64,000 bases of DNA from Pseudooceanicola onchidii. GTDB taxonomy: Bacteria; Pseudomonadota; Alphaproteobacteria; Rhodobacterales; Rhodobacteraceae. Below are positions 16,773 through 24,259 of the stretch, piece after piece. The first letter of the stretch is position 1. Each line of letters opens with the position of its first letter. The notes beneath the pieces are model-generated. The model was not told where the DNA came from and did not search any database. It saw only the letters and a list, made by a program, of their open reading frames with translations. The stretch covers positions 1,364,001 to 1,428,000 of the forward strand of contig NZ_SPUW01000001.1 of the NCBI RefSeq assembly GCF_004959925.1, given 5' to 3'. Made by a program: the position numbers and the translations under genes.

Positions 16773-17324
16773 CTACGAGAGGTGGTCCTCATGATGCGCA
16801 AGGGCTCTGCGCCAACCAGCAACCAATCGGGCGCTGTCGGGGCCAGCTCGATGCGGCACAACCTTTCTCTCGATCGTTTCGTATAGCAAATCGAGGGCAA
16901 GGCCGCTGAAGTTCGCGAATGAAACCCGGTGGAAATCGAGCACCGGTCCTTTGGCCGGCTGGTCAGCGGCCTCGGTCATTCTGGTTAACCAGTGTGTTTC
17001 AAAGACCGGCGCGTCGGAGACCAACTGGCGCGTTCCGAGGACTTCGAAGAAACGGGCCGCGACTACATCGACGCATGGCGCAGCGTGGACGATTTCTATG
17101 GGGATCCGGTGAACTGCTGCGCTCTCATCAGACCAGTCATCGAGGCTCCATGATCTGGATGGCCGCATAAGAGATGACCAGGTCCTAACCTGTCCATCGT
17201 CGAGCCATGACAAACCGATCTCGATCGGCCAGCTGTCAGACGAAAGGCTGCTGGCTTCGAAGTCGATGACCGCATAGTGTGACATAGCAGCCTTTTTTTC
17301 AGTGTTTTCTGTGTTGTCGGACAT
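16773..17324 (-). CDS. DEDDh 3'-5' exonuclease-like protein
   Basis: A 183-residue protein of the DnaQ/RNase T fold. Motif I is YAVIDFEASSL (Asp and Glu), motif II is the LVSDAPVFETHWL segment, and motif III is PHRAGPDSARLVAGW (His and Asp five apart). These supply the four acidic residues and the general-base His of DEDDh exonucleases. It is convergent with the integrase. An internal start (MSHYAVIDFE) would remove 13 residues. The role in the element is unknown; trimming of RNA or DNA ends is possible but speculative. Confidence 0.7.
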   Translation of the reverse strand: MSDNTENTEKKAAMSHYAVIDFEASSLSSDSWPIEIGLSWLDDGQVRTWSSLMRPSRSWSLDDWSDESAAVHRIPIEIVHAAPCVDVVAARFFEVLGTRQLVSDAPVFETHWLTRMTEAADQPAKGPVLDFHRVSFANFSGLALDLLYETIERKVVPHRAGPDSARLVAGWRRALAHHEDHLS

Positions 17325-17411
17325 ATCTCACTCGACGATAGCACCATACGACATGCACGCCATGTTAAGCTGCACGCGCTGATCACTCCGTTTCCGGTAG
17401 ATGTGAAAGCA

Positions 17412-17663
17412 TTACGCCGCCCTGCGAGGGGCGGCGTTGGCGATTTCGTGGGCTTGCAGGAGAAGGTCTTGGTCGTCTTCGAGCCGGGCAAGTTCGTCCT
17501 TGAACCTTTTCAAGTAAGGGAGCACCCAGGTTTCGCCCTGAGTGATCTGCCTCGCGGCCTCGCTGAGGGCGCTTTTGACCTTTTGGATCTGCGCGGTCGA
17601 GGAGGTCAGGGAGACTTGGGCTCTTGCGTTCGCCGCGGCCCGTGCGGCTGTCTGTTTCGACAT
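17412..17663 (-). CDS. Small hypothetical protein, helical
   Basis: An 83-residue protein, MSKQTAARAAANARAQVSLT..., rich in Ala, Lys, Glu and Gln, with no membrane segment and probably mostly helical. GGAG lies at ideal distance before the ATG, which argues that it is real. A longer reading from further upstream lacks such a site. No family recognised. Confidence 0.5.
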   Translation of the reverse strand: MSKQTAARAAANARAQVSLTSSTAQIQKVKSALSEAARQITQGETWVLPYLKRFKDELARLEDDQDLLLQAHEIANAAPRRAA

Positions 17664-17971
17664 AGCACTCCATGCCCGACCACCGCAGGGATGCGGCTGG
17701 TTTCGTGGGCCTGGAAGGTGATCGCTACATGAAGTTGCTCCATTCGTGCTGAGGTTGAAAGTAGCCGACAGATTTCGCCGGATAAACATCTGTATAGGAA
17801 ACAGTTCGTTCTGACCTGTGACCGGTCTTTCCGGGAACGATGATCACTTCCTGGTATGCATTGCCGGTAAAGGCGGTGGTGTCAGGACGGGCGCGCCAGC
17901 TTGAGCAAAAGAAAGGTGAGTGGGGCCAGCGCGCCCTGGCGCCGGGGGATCCAGCCCCGGCGATCTCGGCG
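17664..17971. other. Gap with a weak minus-strand reading frame
   Basis: 308 bp. A minus-strand frame ending at 17725 reads GNAYQEVIIVPGKTGHRSER...TDVYPAKSVGYFQPQHEWSNFM, which looks somewhat protein-like at its C-terminal end, but its N-terminal half is low-complexity and overlaps the next gene. No convincing start or ribosome binding site was found. It may be a remnant. Confidence 0.25.
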
Positions 17972-18391
17972 TCAGTTTCGGTTTCCGCGGTGCTTGGCGA
18001 TGGCTTGCTCCGCTGCGAGCAAGTCGGAGACACGGTAGGATGCCTCCAGAGCATCGCGCAAATGTCGCGTGGCATCGTCGATCAGACCGGGTGCCAACTC
18101 AACCTCCAGCTTCGCTATTTCGCAAAGTGCCGAACGAGCAGCGTGGAGGAAACCCTCGCTGAGCAGTGAGTTCTTTTCGAGATGCTTGCCGAGGTCGCCA
18201 GACCATCGCTGGAGTGGCTTGAACGCCTCGTAGGGAAGCTGACTGATGGCCTCGCACGCTGCTCGGGTATGGCGCGACGCGTCAGCGAGGATGTCCTCGA
18301 TCCTCTCGAAATCTCCGTGTATTTTTTGATCGAAGAAATGCACCAAGCGATGGTTGTTGCCGTTGTCGTATGAGGTGGGTTTCGGAAACAT
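17972..18391 (-). CDS. Hypothetical helical protein
   Basis: A 139-residue protein, MFPKPTSYDNGNNHRLVHFFDQKIHGDFERIEDILADASRH..., predicted entirely helical, with no signal or membrane segment. GGAGAGAAAC precedes the ATG. It belongs to the row of minus-strand accessory genes between the integrase and the relaxase. No family recognised. Confidence 0.6.
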   Translation of the reverse strand: MFPKPTSYDNGNNHRLVHFFDQKIHGDFERIEDILADASRHTRAACEAISQLPYEAFKPLQRWSGDLGKHLEKNSLLSEGFLHAARSALCEIAKLEVELAPGLIDDATRHLRDALEASYRVSDLLAAEQAIAKHRGNRN

Positions 18392-18463
18392 GTTTCTCTC
18401 CAGGTCTGCGAGCCGGAGTGCGACCGGCCCTCACCTTGGAGGGGCCGGTCATACTGCCGGTTG

Positions 18464-18988
18464 TCAGACTGCCGACTGGCGTCCCTTTTTCATCGTTCGT
18501 CGCATCCGATGCTCAACGGCGACGGAGGTTGAGCTGCGTTCCCTCTGGTGCTCGACCGCGATGTCGTGCTCGGCATGGAGACGAGCACGCACGCATTGCA
18601 TCCGTTCCCAAGGGGCTTCTGCCAGACGACCTGTGATTGGCGTGCCGGTCATACCAATAGGGAAGCCCTCATGGTTCGGACTGACCGACAACAGACGAGC
18701 GCCGATGAAGCGGGTGGGCCGTTTCAAACCTGCACTTCTTAGGTCGGACAAGCGCGTGAGACTAATGTCGTAGCCGGTGTGCGAGACCGATGTCGCAGTC
18801 GTGCCATAAGCGAGCACGACCTTTTGGGAAGCGCCTTCGCCATCGACTTCCAGGACGAGGCATGGGCGTGTCATCGGCACTCCGTCTTTCGTTTGCGGAT
18901 AGCGAACGGGGAAGCGAAACAGCACGACATGACCTGGCTGGACATGTTCGGCCCAGTTGGCTGCTACATGGGTTGTGTGATCGAACAT
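18464..18988 (-). CDS. MazF/PemK-like protein
   Basis: A 174-residue protein starting MFDHTTHVAANWAEHVQPG. The central part, GHVVLFRFPVRYPQTKDGVPMTRPCLVLEVD...VVLAYGTT, has the order of beta strands and the RPCLVL motif of the MazF/PemK (CcdB-like) fold, followed by GLKRPTRFIGARLLSVSP. AGGAG lies eight bases before the ATG, which is preferred over an upstream start. It is longer than ordinary MazF (about 110), with a basic C-terminal tail of about 50 residues. No antitoxin gene is adjacent, so a toxin role is only an inference. Confidence 0.55.
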   Translation of the reverse strand: MFDHTTHVAANWAEHVQPGHVVLFRFPVRYPQTKDGVPMTRPCLVLEVDGEGASQKVVLAYGTTATSVSHTGYDISLTRLSDLRSAGLKRPTRFIGARLLSVSPNHEGFPIGMTGTPITGRLAEAPWERMQCVRARLHAEHDIAVEHQRERSSTSVAVEHRMRRTMKKGRQSAV

Positions 18989-19219
18989 CAATATCTCCTG
19001 GTTTCGATGATCGACGCGGTCCAACATTGCCTCTCTCGGGTATCGGCCACCGGATGCGCGTCACAACGCGCGTGCAGCCGGTGCAGATATCCCTCTCGGT
19101 GGAAGTGCAGCAGGATCGCCGCTTAACCTCGTTTCGGCGCTATTGGAGGCGGGCGGGCATACAGTCGGTAGGAGAAATGCGGAGTGCCTCAGCAACAAAC
19201 CGTCGCCTGTGTCACGCCA

Positions 19220-20458
19220 TTATCCCCGTGTGCGCTGCCGCGGTGAGCGGCGCTTCACCGCGACCGGCCGCATGATCGGTTCGGGTTCCGGAGCATGGGG
19301 CAGATTGCAGTTCTCGGGATCTATCGTTTCGTCGTTCTCGAAACCTTCGGCGAAGGGACCGCGTCCGGCCATTGCGTCGCTGATAGCCTGGGCCCAGCCG
19401 CATCCAGCTCGAGTGCTCTCGACGGAGTGTGACTGTTCGACCGCGGCCCTTATTGCTTCATCAGTATCGGCTGAACGGATCCTGTCGGCATGAGCCGTGG
19501 CTTCCTGTCGGCGCTCAGCCTCCCGCTTGTTCGCGATATGCTGCGACTCTCCGGATCTCCGAGCTTTTTCCCGTTGCCTCGCGCGCTTCAGATCCCACGC
19601 CTGCCACAGAGCCTCATTCCTTGAGCGCACGGTCGCGCGGTCCCGTTGTCTGGCCCCCGCTGGTGCTGCTTTTGCCTGCCGCCGTTTTCTTTTGATCGCT
19701 GCCGTCTTCGGTCCCTCGTGCCTCTGGGGCTCAAGCCCTTCCGGAGCGTCGCCAGCCGCTGCTTGATCGGCGTAGGAACGCAGGTCGATACGAGCGGATG
19801 ATCCACAGCGTTTGAGCGCGGCGTTTGTTCGGGTTTCCCATTCTTGGCGCATGAGAAGGACGCAGGCGGCACCGGTGTCCCGTGCGTCGAGCACACGCGT
19901 TTTCTCTCCGAAAACGCCACTATCGCGCTCGACTTCCCGGGTCGTGAAGCGGATGTGCGCATGAAAGTTGATATTGCTCTTTGTTGGGTCTTTTAGAGCG
20001 GTAAAATAGTCCTGTTCGCCGACCTCCGTCCCACGGTTTTTCCAGAGCGCCTTCCCCCATTCTTCGTCGAAGAATCTGGGGGCGTGGGTCACATAATGGA
20101 CGGCAACACCGAACGAGTCTCGCAGCCAGCACGCAAACCCGTGAACCAGACGGATCTGCTCGTTGTGCGGCAGCTCAGCGGGCAGGGCCGGCCTCAGTTC
20201 CCTCGCGACACGCGCGTTGCTTCGCACCTCGGATTTCTCGGCGGCGTTCCAAAGTTCCTCGGCAGAGGATTTCCAGCCCACGAGGCCCTCGTGCAGGAGA
20301 CCCGGAACATTGCGATAGTTGAAAATCAGACCAGTCCGATGATCGGTCATCCGGCTCCGAGAGGCGTAAGCGGCCGCGGCGACGGATGACCGTCCGTCCG
20401 ATCGGGAAATGACCAGGAGTGGGCAATGGCTGGCTGGATGTGGGCGCAAGTGTTTCAT
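19220..20458 (-). CDS. MobA/MobL-family relaxase (MobQ class)
   Basis: A 412-residue relaxase. N-terminal motif DGRSSVAAAAYASRSRM and ARELRPALPAELP match MobA/MobL. The metal-binding motif NFHAHIRFTTR supplies His166 and His168, with an upstream His in VHYVTHAP. The C-terminal half is strongly basic and helical (IKRKRRQAKAAPAG). The relaxase nicks oriT, stays bound to the 5' end and pilots the strand into a conjugation channel supplied by another element. oriT lies about 60 bases upstream of its start and mobC-like is divergent. Confidence 0.88.
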   Translation of the reverse strand: MKHLRPHPASHCPLLVISRSDGRSSVAAAAYASRSRMTDHRTGLIFNYRNVPGLLHEGLVGWKSSAEELWNAAEKSEVRSNARVARELRPALPAELPHNEQIRLVHGFACWLRDSFGVAVHYVTHAPRFFDEEWGKALWKNRGTEVGEQDYFTALKDPTKSNINFHAHIRFTTREVERDSGVFGEKTRVLDARDTGAACVLLMRQEWETRTNAALKRCGSSARIDLRSYADQAAAGDAPEGLEPQRHEGPKTAAIKRKRRQAKAAPAGARQRDRATVRSRNEALWQAWDLKRARQREKARRSGESQHIANKREAERRQEATAHADRIRSADTDEAIRAAVEQSHSVESTRAGCGWAQAISDAMAGRGPFAEGFENDETIDPENCNLPHAPEPEPIMRPVAVKRRSPRQRTRG

Positions 20459-20516
20459 AGAAATGAAATCGGGCCCGGGTCGGGTATCCGCTCCTCAATG
20501 CCCGCGGCAGCGCGCG

Positions 20517-20552
20517 GCAAAGTCTCGACTTTGCGTAACTGCGCCCTTGCCT
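20517..20552. other. oriT: Origin of transfer (oriT), IncQ/MobQ type
   Basis: A perfect inverted repeat GCAAAGT-CTCG-ACTTTGC (20517-20534) is directly followed by GTAACTGCGCCCTTG. In RSF1010/R1162-type oriTs an inverted repeat is followed by a GTAAGTGCGCCCT core containing the nick; only one base differs in the core here. The position between a MobQ relaxase and a divergent mobilization gene fits. Confidence 0.8.
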
Positions 20553-20674
20553 CTCGGCGGCGGGGACTGGTGCCGTGCACAGATGTTCTCGCGTCGCCGT
20601 TCTGATTTTCGGGTGCGCGAAGCAAGGCGGGGCAACATCTCCCTTTCGGAAATGCGAAATCAGGAGGTGGTCCC

Positions 20675-20956
20675 ATGACAGATCGCAGCAAACGGGTAGA
20701 GATGCTCAAGGAAAAGCTGGAGCAGGCGCAGGCGCGCTTGAAATCTGCGGAGGGCGAGGAGAAGAAGCGTCAGCGCAAGGAAGACGATCGGCGTAAATAC
20801 ATCCACGGTGGTGCGTTTCTGGCGGCGATGGCCAAGGCCAGCCCGGAGGATCGCAAGAAGTTGGAACGGTTCATCGACAAACACATCAATCGACCGACAG
20901 ATCGGAAGTTTCTTGGTCTTGAGCCTCTGCCCGCGTCGCCCGGAGAGAAGCAATAG
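20675..20956 (+). CDS. MobC/MobS-like accessory mobilization protein
   Basis: A 93-residue charged helical protein, MTDRSKRVEMLKEKLEQAQARLKS..., with KKLERFIDKHINRPTDRKFLG near the C-terminus. It begins with a coiled coil (residues about 5-40). AGGAGGTGG precedes the ATG. Small charged proteins divergent from a MobQ relaxase across oriT are usual accessory relaxosome subunits that help oriT melting or nicking. The assignment rests mainly on position and composition. Confidence 0.6.
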   Translation: MTDRSKRVEMLKEKLEQAQARLKSAEGEEKKRQRKEDDRRKYIHGGAFLAAMAKASPEDRKKLERFIDKHINRPTDRKFLGLEPLPASPGEKQ

Positions 20957-21153
20957 CCGGCATCGACCGATAGTCGCGATCAGCAGCTACCGCATGATTC
21001 CATGAAGAACTGAATCGGAGCGGTTGTGACCTGAGAGATTGGCAATCTGACTGCCGTCTCCGAAGGTTTTTCCTTGGGGACCTGCGATCTCCCACCGGGG
21101 CGATATCCGCATCTTCAACACAAGGATCACGAAGTTCGGGCTGGAGATCGCGG

Positions 21154-21640
21154 TCTCCTCTACCGCCTTCGCGGCGGCTAACTGGTGGGACCCGGCGCAC
21201 TCTCGTATCAAGAGCGTTGTTTCTCAGCCGCCTACGCGGCGGCTCACACCGGGTCCCTGGTAAGGAGATAGGGTGGCGCCGACTCAGACGGAAACACCTT
21301 TTTCTCCTCTACCGCCTTCGCGGCGGCTAACTGGTGGGACCCGGCGCACTCTTGTATCAAGAGCGTCTTTCTCCGCCGCCTACGCGGCGGCTCACACCGG
21401 GTCCTTGGTAAGGAGATAGGGTGGCGCCGGTTCAGCCGGAAACACCTTTTTCTCCTCTGCCGCCTATGCGGCGGCTAACTGGTGGGACCCGGCGCACTCT
21501 TGTATCAAGAGCGTCTTTCTCCGCCGCCTACGCGGCGGCTCACACCGGGTCCTTGGCAAGGAGATAGGGTGGCGCCGTTTCAGACGGAAACACCTTTTTC
21601 TCCTCTACCGCCTTCGCGGCGGCTAACCAATGGGACCCGG
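21154..21640 (+). repeat. Tandem array of 148-149-bp units with conserved multi-hairpin RNA structure
   Basis: Three full units (21154-21302, 21303-21450, 21451-21598) and a truncated fourth (21599-21640). In unit 2: TCTCCT (21303) pairs with AGGAGA (21411); CCGCC-TTCGC-GGCGG hairpin (21312-21326); GGACCCGG (21337) pairs with CCGGGTCC (21397), enclosing CTCTTG-TAT-CAAGAG (21349-21363) and CCGCCGC-CTAC-GCGGCGG (21373-21390); then GGTG-GCG-CCGG-TTCAG-CCGG-AAA-CACC (21420-21446) followed by five T. The last stem is CCGG/CCGG in unit 2 and CCGT/ACGG in unit 3, a compensatory change. No protein-coding frame is plausible. It lies between mobC-like and the copper genes. Confidence 0.85.
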
Positions 21641-21736
21641 TGATTTCGTCAGTCCTCATGCGGGCTTCATGACTTTTTCGGGAACATCCAGCCACTGGAG
21701 GGTTGTTGTTCTCCTGAACACTTCAGGAGAACCCCG

Positions 21737-22561
21737 ATGGCCTACACCCGTTTTTTCCTCATGATCGCGACCTCGACCCTGCTGATGCTCGGTCTGATGT
21801 ATCTGAACACCTATCTCGTCAGCCATGTCTTCTGGTCGGAAACGCGCGCCTACATGGCGCTGGTCATGGGGGCCGTTATGGCTTTCGTGATGCTGGCTTT
21901 CATGCTGGGCATGTATAAGAACCGCACCGCCAATATCGCCATTTTCGCCGGGTCCGTCGTCGTATTCGCCGGGGCGCTCTGGCTGGTGCGCAGCCAGGCG
22001 ACTGTGCAGGACCGGTCCTACATGAGCGCGATGATCCCGCACCATTCGATCGCCATCATGACCTCTTCACGGGCCAATCTGACCGACCCGCGCGTGCGCG
22101 AGCTGGCGGATGGGATCATCTACGCTCAGGACAAGGAGATCGCCGAGATGCGCTACTTGCTCGCCGACATCGCGGCGAATGGCGAGGCACAGCCGGGGCC
22201 TGCCGCCGCCGCGCCGAAGCTGAAGGATGCTGCCGAGGCGCTGTCGACCGAGGTCGTCAAGACCGTCGATCCGGAGTTCCTGACGGAGGACGACATCGCG
22301 AAGGTCTTCCCCGATGGTGCCGACTGCCGCTTCACCTATACCGAGACCAGCCCGCCGGTGCTTGTGACGGGCGACGACAGCGCGTTGATACGGATCAGCG
22401 GCGACCTTGTCCGGCTTGAGGCCGCCGGCGACGGCTTTGCCGCCGACCCGCTGACGGCAAAGATCAACCAAACGGACGACGGCGACCTGCACGACCTGAT
22501 CGTGACCGCCGGGCCCGACTACACCGCCGGGTTCCGCGGCCAGTTCACCTGCGCCAACTGA
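21737..22561 (+). CDS. DUF305 membrane protein with C-terminal extracytoplasmic domain
   Basis: A 274-residue protein. Three N-terminal membrane helices (FLMIATSTLLMLGLMYL, MALVMGAVMAFVMLAFML, IAIFAGSVVVFAGALWL) are followed by a DUF305 region: DRSYMSAMIPHHSIAIMTSSRA...DKEIAEMRYLLADI. The MIPHH and Met-containing helices of DUF305 bind copper in CopM-like proteins. A further domain of about 100 residues with CRFTYTETSPP...FRGQFTCAN follows. It opens the plus-strand copper operon; glutaredoxin-MauE follows after 10 nt. Confidence 0.8.
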   Translation: MAYTRFFLMIATSTLLMLGLMYLNTYLVSHVFWSETRAYMALVMGAVMAFVMLAFMLGMYKNRTANIAIFAGSVVVFAGALWLVRSQATVQDRSYMSAMIPHHSIAIMTSSRANLTDPRVRELADGIIYAQDKEIAEMRYLLADIAANGEAQPGPAAAAPKLKDAAEALSTEVVKTVDPEFLTEDDIAKVFPDGADCRFTYTETSPPVLVTGDDSALIRISGDLVRLEAAGDGFAADPLTAKINQTDDGDLHDLIVTAGPDYTAGFRGQFTCAN

Positions 22562-22571
22562 GGAGATCGAC

Positions 22572-23333
22572 ATGCCCAAGGACACCAAGCAGACCGCCGC
22601 CCTCTACCGCATGGTCATGCCGGAGCACACCTGCCCCTATGGCCTGAAGTCGAAGCACCTGCTCGAAACGCACGGTTACGAGGTGGAGGACCACCATCTC
22701 AAGACCCGCGAAGAGACGGACGCCTTCATGCGGGAGCACAATGTGAAGACAACCCCGCAGACCTTCGTCGATGGCGAGCGGATCGGCGGCCACGACGAGC
22801 TGCGCATCTTTCTCGGGATCGACCCGCCGAAGGAGGAGCAGAGCGACACAAGCTACCGGCCCGTGATCGCGATCTTTTCGGTCTGCGCGCTGCTGGCGCT
22901 CGGTCTGGCCTGGCACCAGTATGGCACCGTTCTGACCTGGCAGAGCTTCATCTGGTTCATTTCGCTGTCGATGACCGTTCTGGCGATCCAGAAGTTGCAG
23001 GATGTCGAACAGTTCTCGACCATGTTCCTCAACTACGACCTGCTGGCGAAAAGATGGGTGCCCTACGGCAAGGTCTATCCTTATGGCGAGGCGCTCGCCG
23101 GCATCCTTATGACCGCGGGGATCCTGCCGTGGCTCTCGGCCCCCGTGGCGCTCTTCATCGGGACCATCGGTGCGGTGAGCGTGTTCAAGGCGGTCTACAT
23201 CGACAAACGCGAACTCAAGTGCGCCTGCGTGGGCGGGGATTCCAACGTGCCGCTCGGGTTCATCTCGCTGACTGAGAACCTGATGATGATGCTCATGGGG
23301 ATCTGGATGGGCGTGCGGGTGTTTGCCGGATGA
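22572..23333 (+). CDS. Glutaredoxin-MauE/DoxX-like fusion membrane protein
   Basis: A 253-residue protein with an N-terminal glutaredoxin domain (residues about 10-85; CPYG active site in EHTCPYGLKSKHLL, and TTPQTFVDGERIGGHDEL). Four membrane helices of the MauE/DoxX type follow, beginning VIAIFSVCALLALGLAW, with a Cys pair in ELKCACVGGDSNVPLG. It probably moves thiol redox power across the membrane, perhaps for cytochrome or copper-site maturation. GAGGAGATCGAC precedes the ATG. Confidence 0.8.
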   Translation: MPKDTKQTAALYRMVMPEHTCPYGLKSKHLLETHGYEVEDHHLKTREETDAFMREHNVKTTPQTFVDGERIGGHDELRIFLGIDPPKEEQSDTSYRPVIAIFSVCALLALGLAWHQYGTVLTWQSFIWFISLSMTVLAIQKLQDVEQFSTMFLNYDLLAKRWVPYGKVYPYGEALAGILMTAGILPWLSAPVALFIGTIGAVSVFKAVYIDKRELKCACVGGDSNVPLGFISLTENLMMMLMGIWMGVRVFAG

Positions 23334-23411
23334 ACGGAAGTGTGATGGCCCGCCACAGTTGACCTCGAAACGCGCATCGCGTCATAGTTCGGTCACTCAT
23401 CCGGAGGTCCC

Positions 23412-23744
23412 GTGCGGCATATCCTCGTCATCATAGCGTTGATCGTAACCGCCTGGGCGTTTCTGCCCGGTGCGGCGCAGGCGCATGACATGCCGCATGT
23501 CGAAATGGGTGACGCGAAGACCAACGGGGACTGCGCCGACTGCCTGGACATGGACGACACGGGCGGACACGCCTCGGGCATCGACTGTCATCACGGGGCC
23601 GGCTGTGGTCCGGCAATCCACGCGCTGCCGGTCTCTCTGTCGGTCATAGCGGATCCGGAGATGTCCCGCAGCACGCGCCCTCACGACACGGTCGGCCTGC
23701 GATCCGTTTCCCTCTCCCGGGACCTGCCACCTCCGCGATCCTGA
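23412..23744 (+). CDS. Small secreted His/Cys/Met-containing protein
   Basis: A 110-residue protein starting at GTG (GGAGGTCCC upstream). A signal peptide ends near GAAQAHD. The mature part holds potential metal ligands: HDMPHVEMGD, CADCLDMDD, DCHHGAGCG. The composition resembles small periplasmic copper-associated proteins; no defined family recognised. It sits between the glutaredoxin-MauE and cytochrome genes. Confidence 0.6.
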   Translation: MRHILVIIALIVTAWAFLPGAAQAHDMPHVEMGDAKTNGDCADCLDMDDTGGHASGIDCHHGAGCGPAIHALPVSLSVIADPEMSRSTRPHDTVGLRSVSLSRDLPPPRS

Positions 23745-23760
23745 CGGCATCGAAGCCGCG

Positions 23761-23780
23761 ACTGCGACACCTGTCGCAGT
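23761..23780. promoter_or_regulatory. Perfect inverted repeat upstream of the cytochrome c gene
   Basis: ACTGCGACA-CC-TGTCGCAGT, 9-bp arms with a 2-base centre, 50 bases before the ATG at 23830. There is no T tract, so it is more likely an operator (for example of an unidentified copper regulator) than a terminator. No regulator gene is encoded in the element's copper region. Confidence 0.5.
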
Positions 23781-23829
23781 TCATCGACTTGTTCGGCCTC
23801 ATCGGCCGAGCCCTTCAGGATCAATACCC

Positions 23830-24258
23830 ATGAACAAGATCATTCCCGCCGCTCTGGCCATTGTCGCCGTTGCAGGCGGAGCCTATTACCTCACCCGTCC
23901 CGGTGCCCCGGCGCCAAGTGCACAGCCGGCAGAGGGCGAACCGATCGTCTCGATCACCGTGCCCGACACGATGTCCGCTGATGCCATGATCGGCCAACGG
24001 GCATTCGACGCGACCTGCGCCGCCTGCCATGGCACCAATGCAAGCGGGAAACAGGGCTTCGGCCCGCCGCTGGTCCACAAGATCTACGAGCCGAACCATC
24101 ACGCGGACATGGCGTTTCAGATGGCCGTCCAGAACGGCGTCCGGTCGCATCACTGGACCTTCGGCGACATGCCCGCCCAGTCTGGGCTGACCAAGGCTGA
24201 TGTCGGCAATATCGTCGCCTATGTTCGCGAACTTCAACGCGCCAACGGGATCGAGTGA
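23830..24258 (+). CDS. c-type cytochrome, monoheme, membrane-anchored or secreted
   Basis: A 142-residue protein with an N-terminal hydrophobic segment (IIPAALAIVAVAGGAYYL) and one heme-binding site CAACH in DATCAACHGTNASG. Met near MPAQSGLT is the likely sixth ligand (GDMPAQ). It ends two bases before the downstream multicopper oxidase and is a likely electron partner of that enzyme. Confidence 0.85.
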   Translation: MNKIIPAALAIVAVAGGAYYLTRPGAPAPSAQPAEGEPIVSITVPDTMSADAMIGQRAFDATCAACHGTNASGKQGFGPPLVHKIYEPNHHADMAFQMAVQNGVRSHHWTFGDMPAQSGLTKADVGNIVAYVRELQRANGIE

Positions 24259-24259
24259 C

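Noticed and set aside
17725-18075. Minus-strand frame of 116 codons
   Set aside because: Overlaps the better-supported gene at 17972, has no ribosome binding site, and its N-terminal half is low-complexity.
21154-21640. CRISPR array
   Set aside because: Units are 148 bp and repeated along their whole length with no unique spacers, and no cas genes are nearby.
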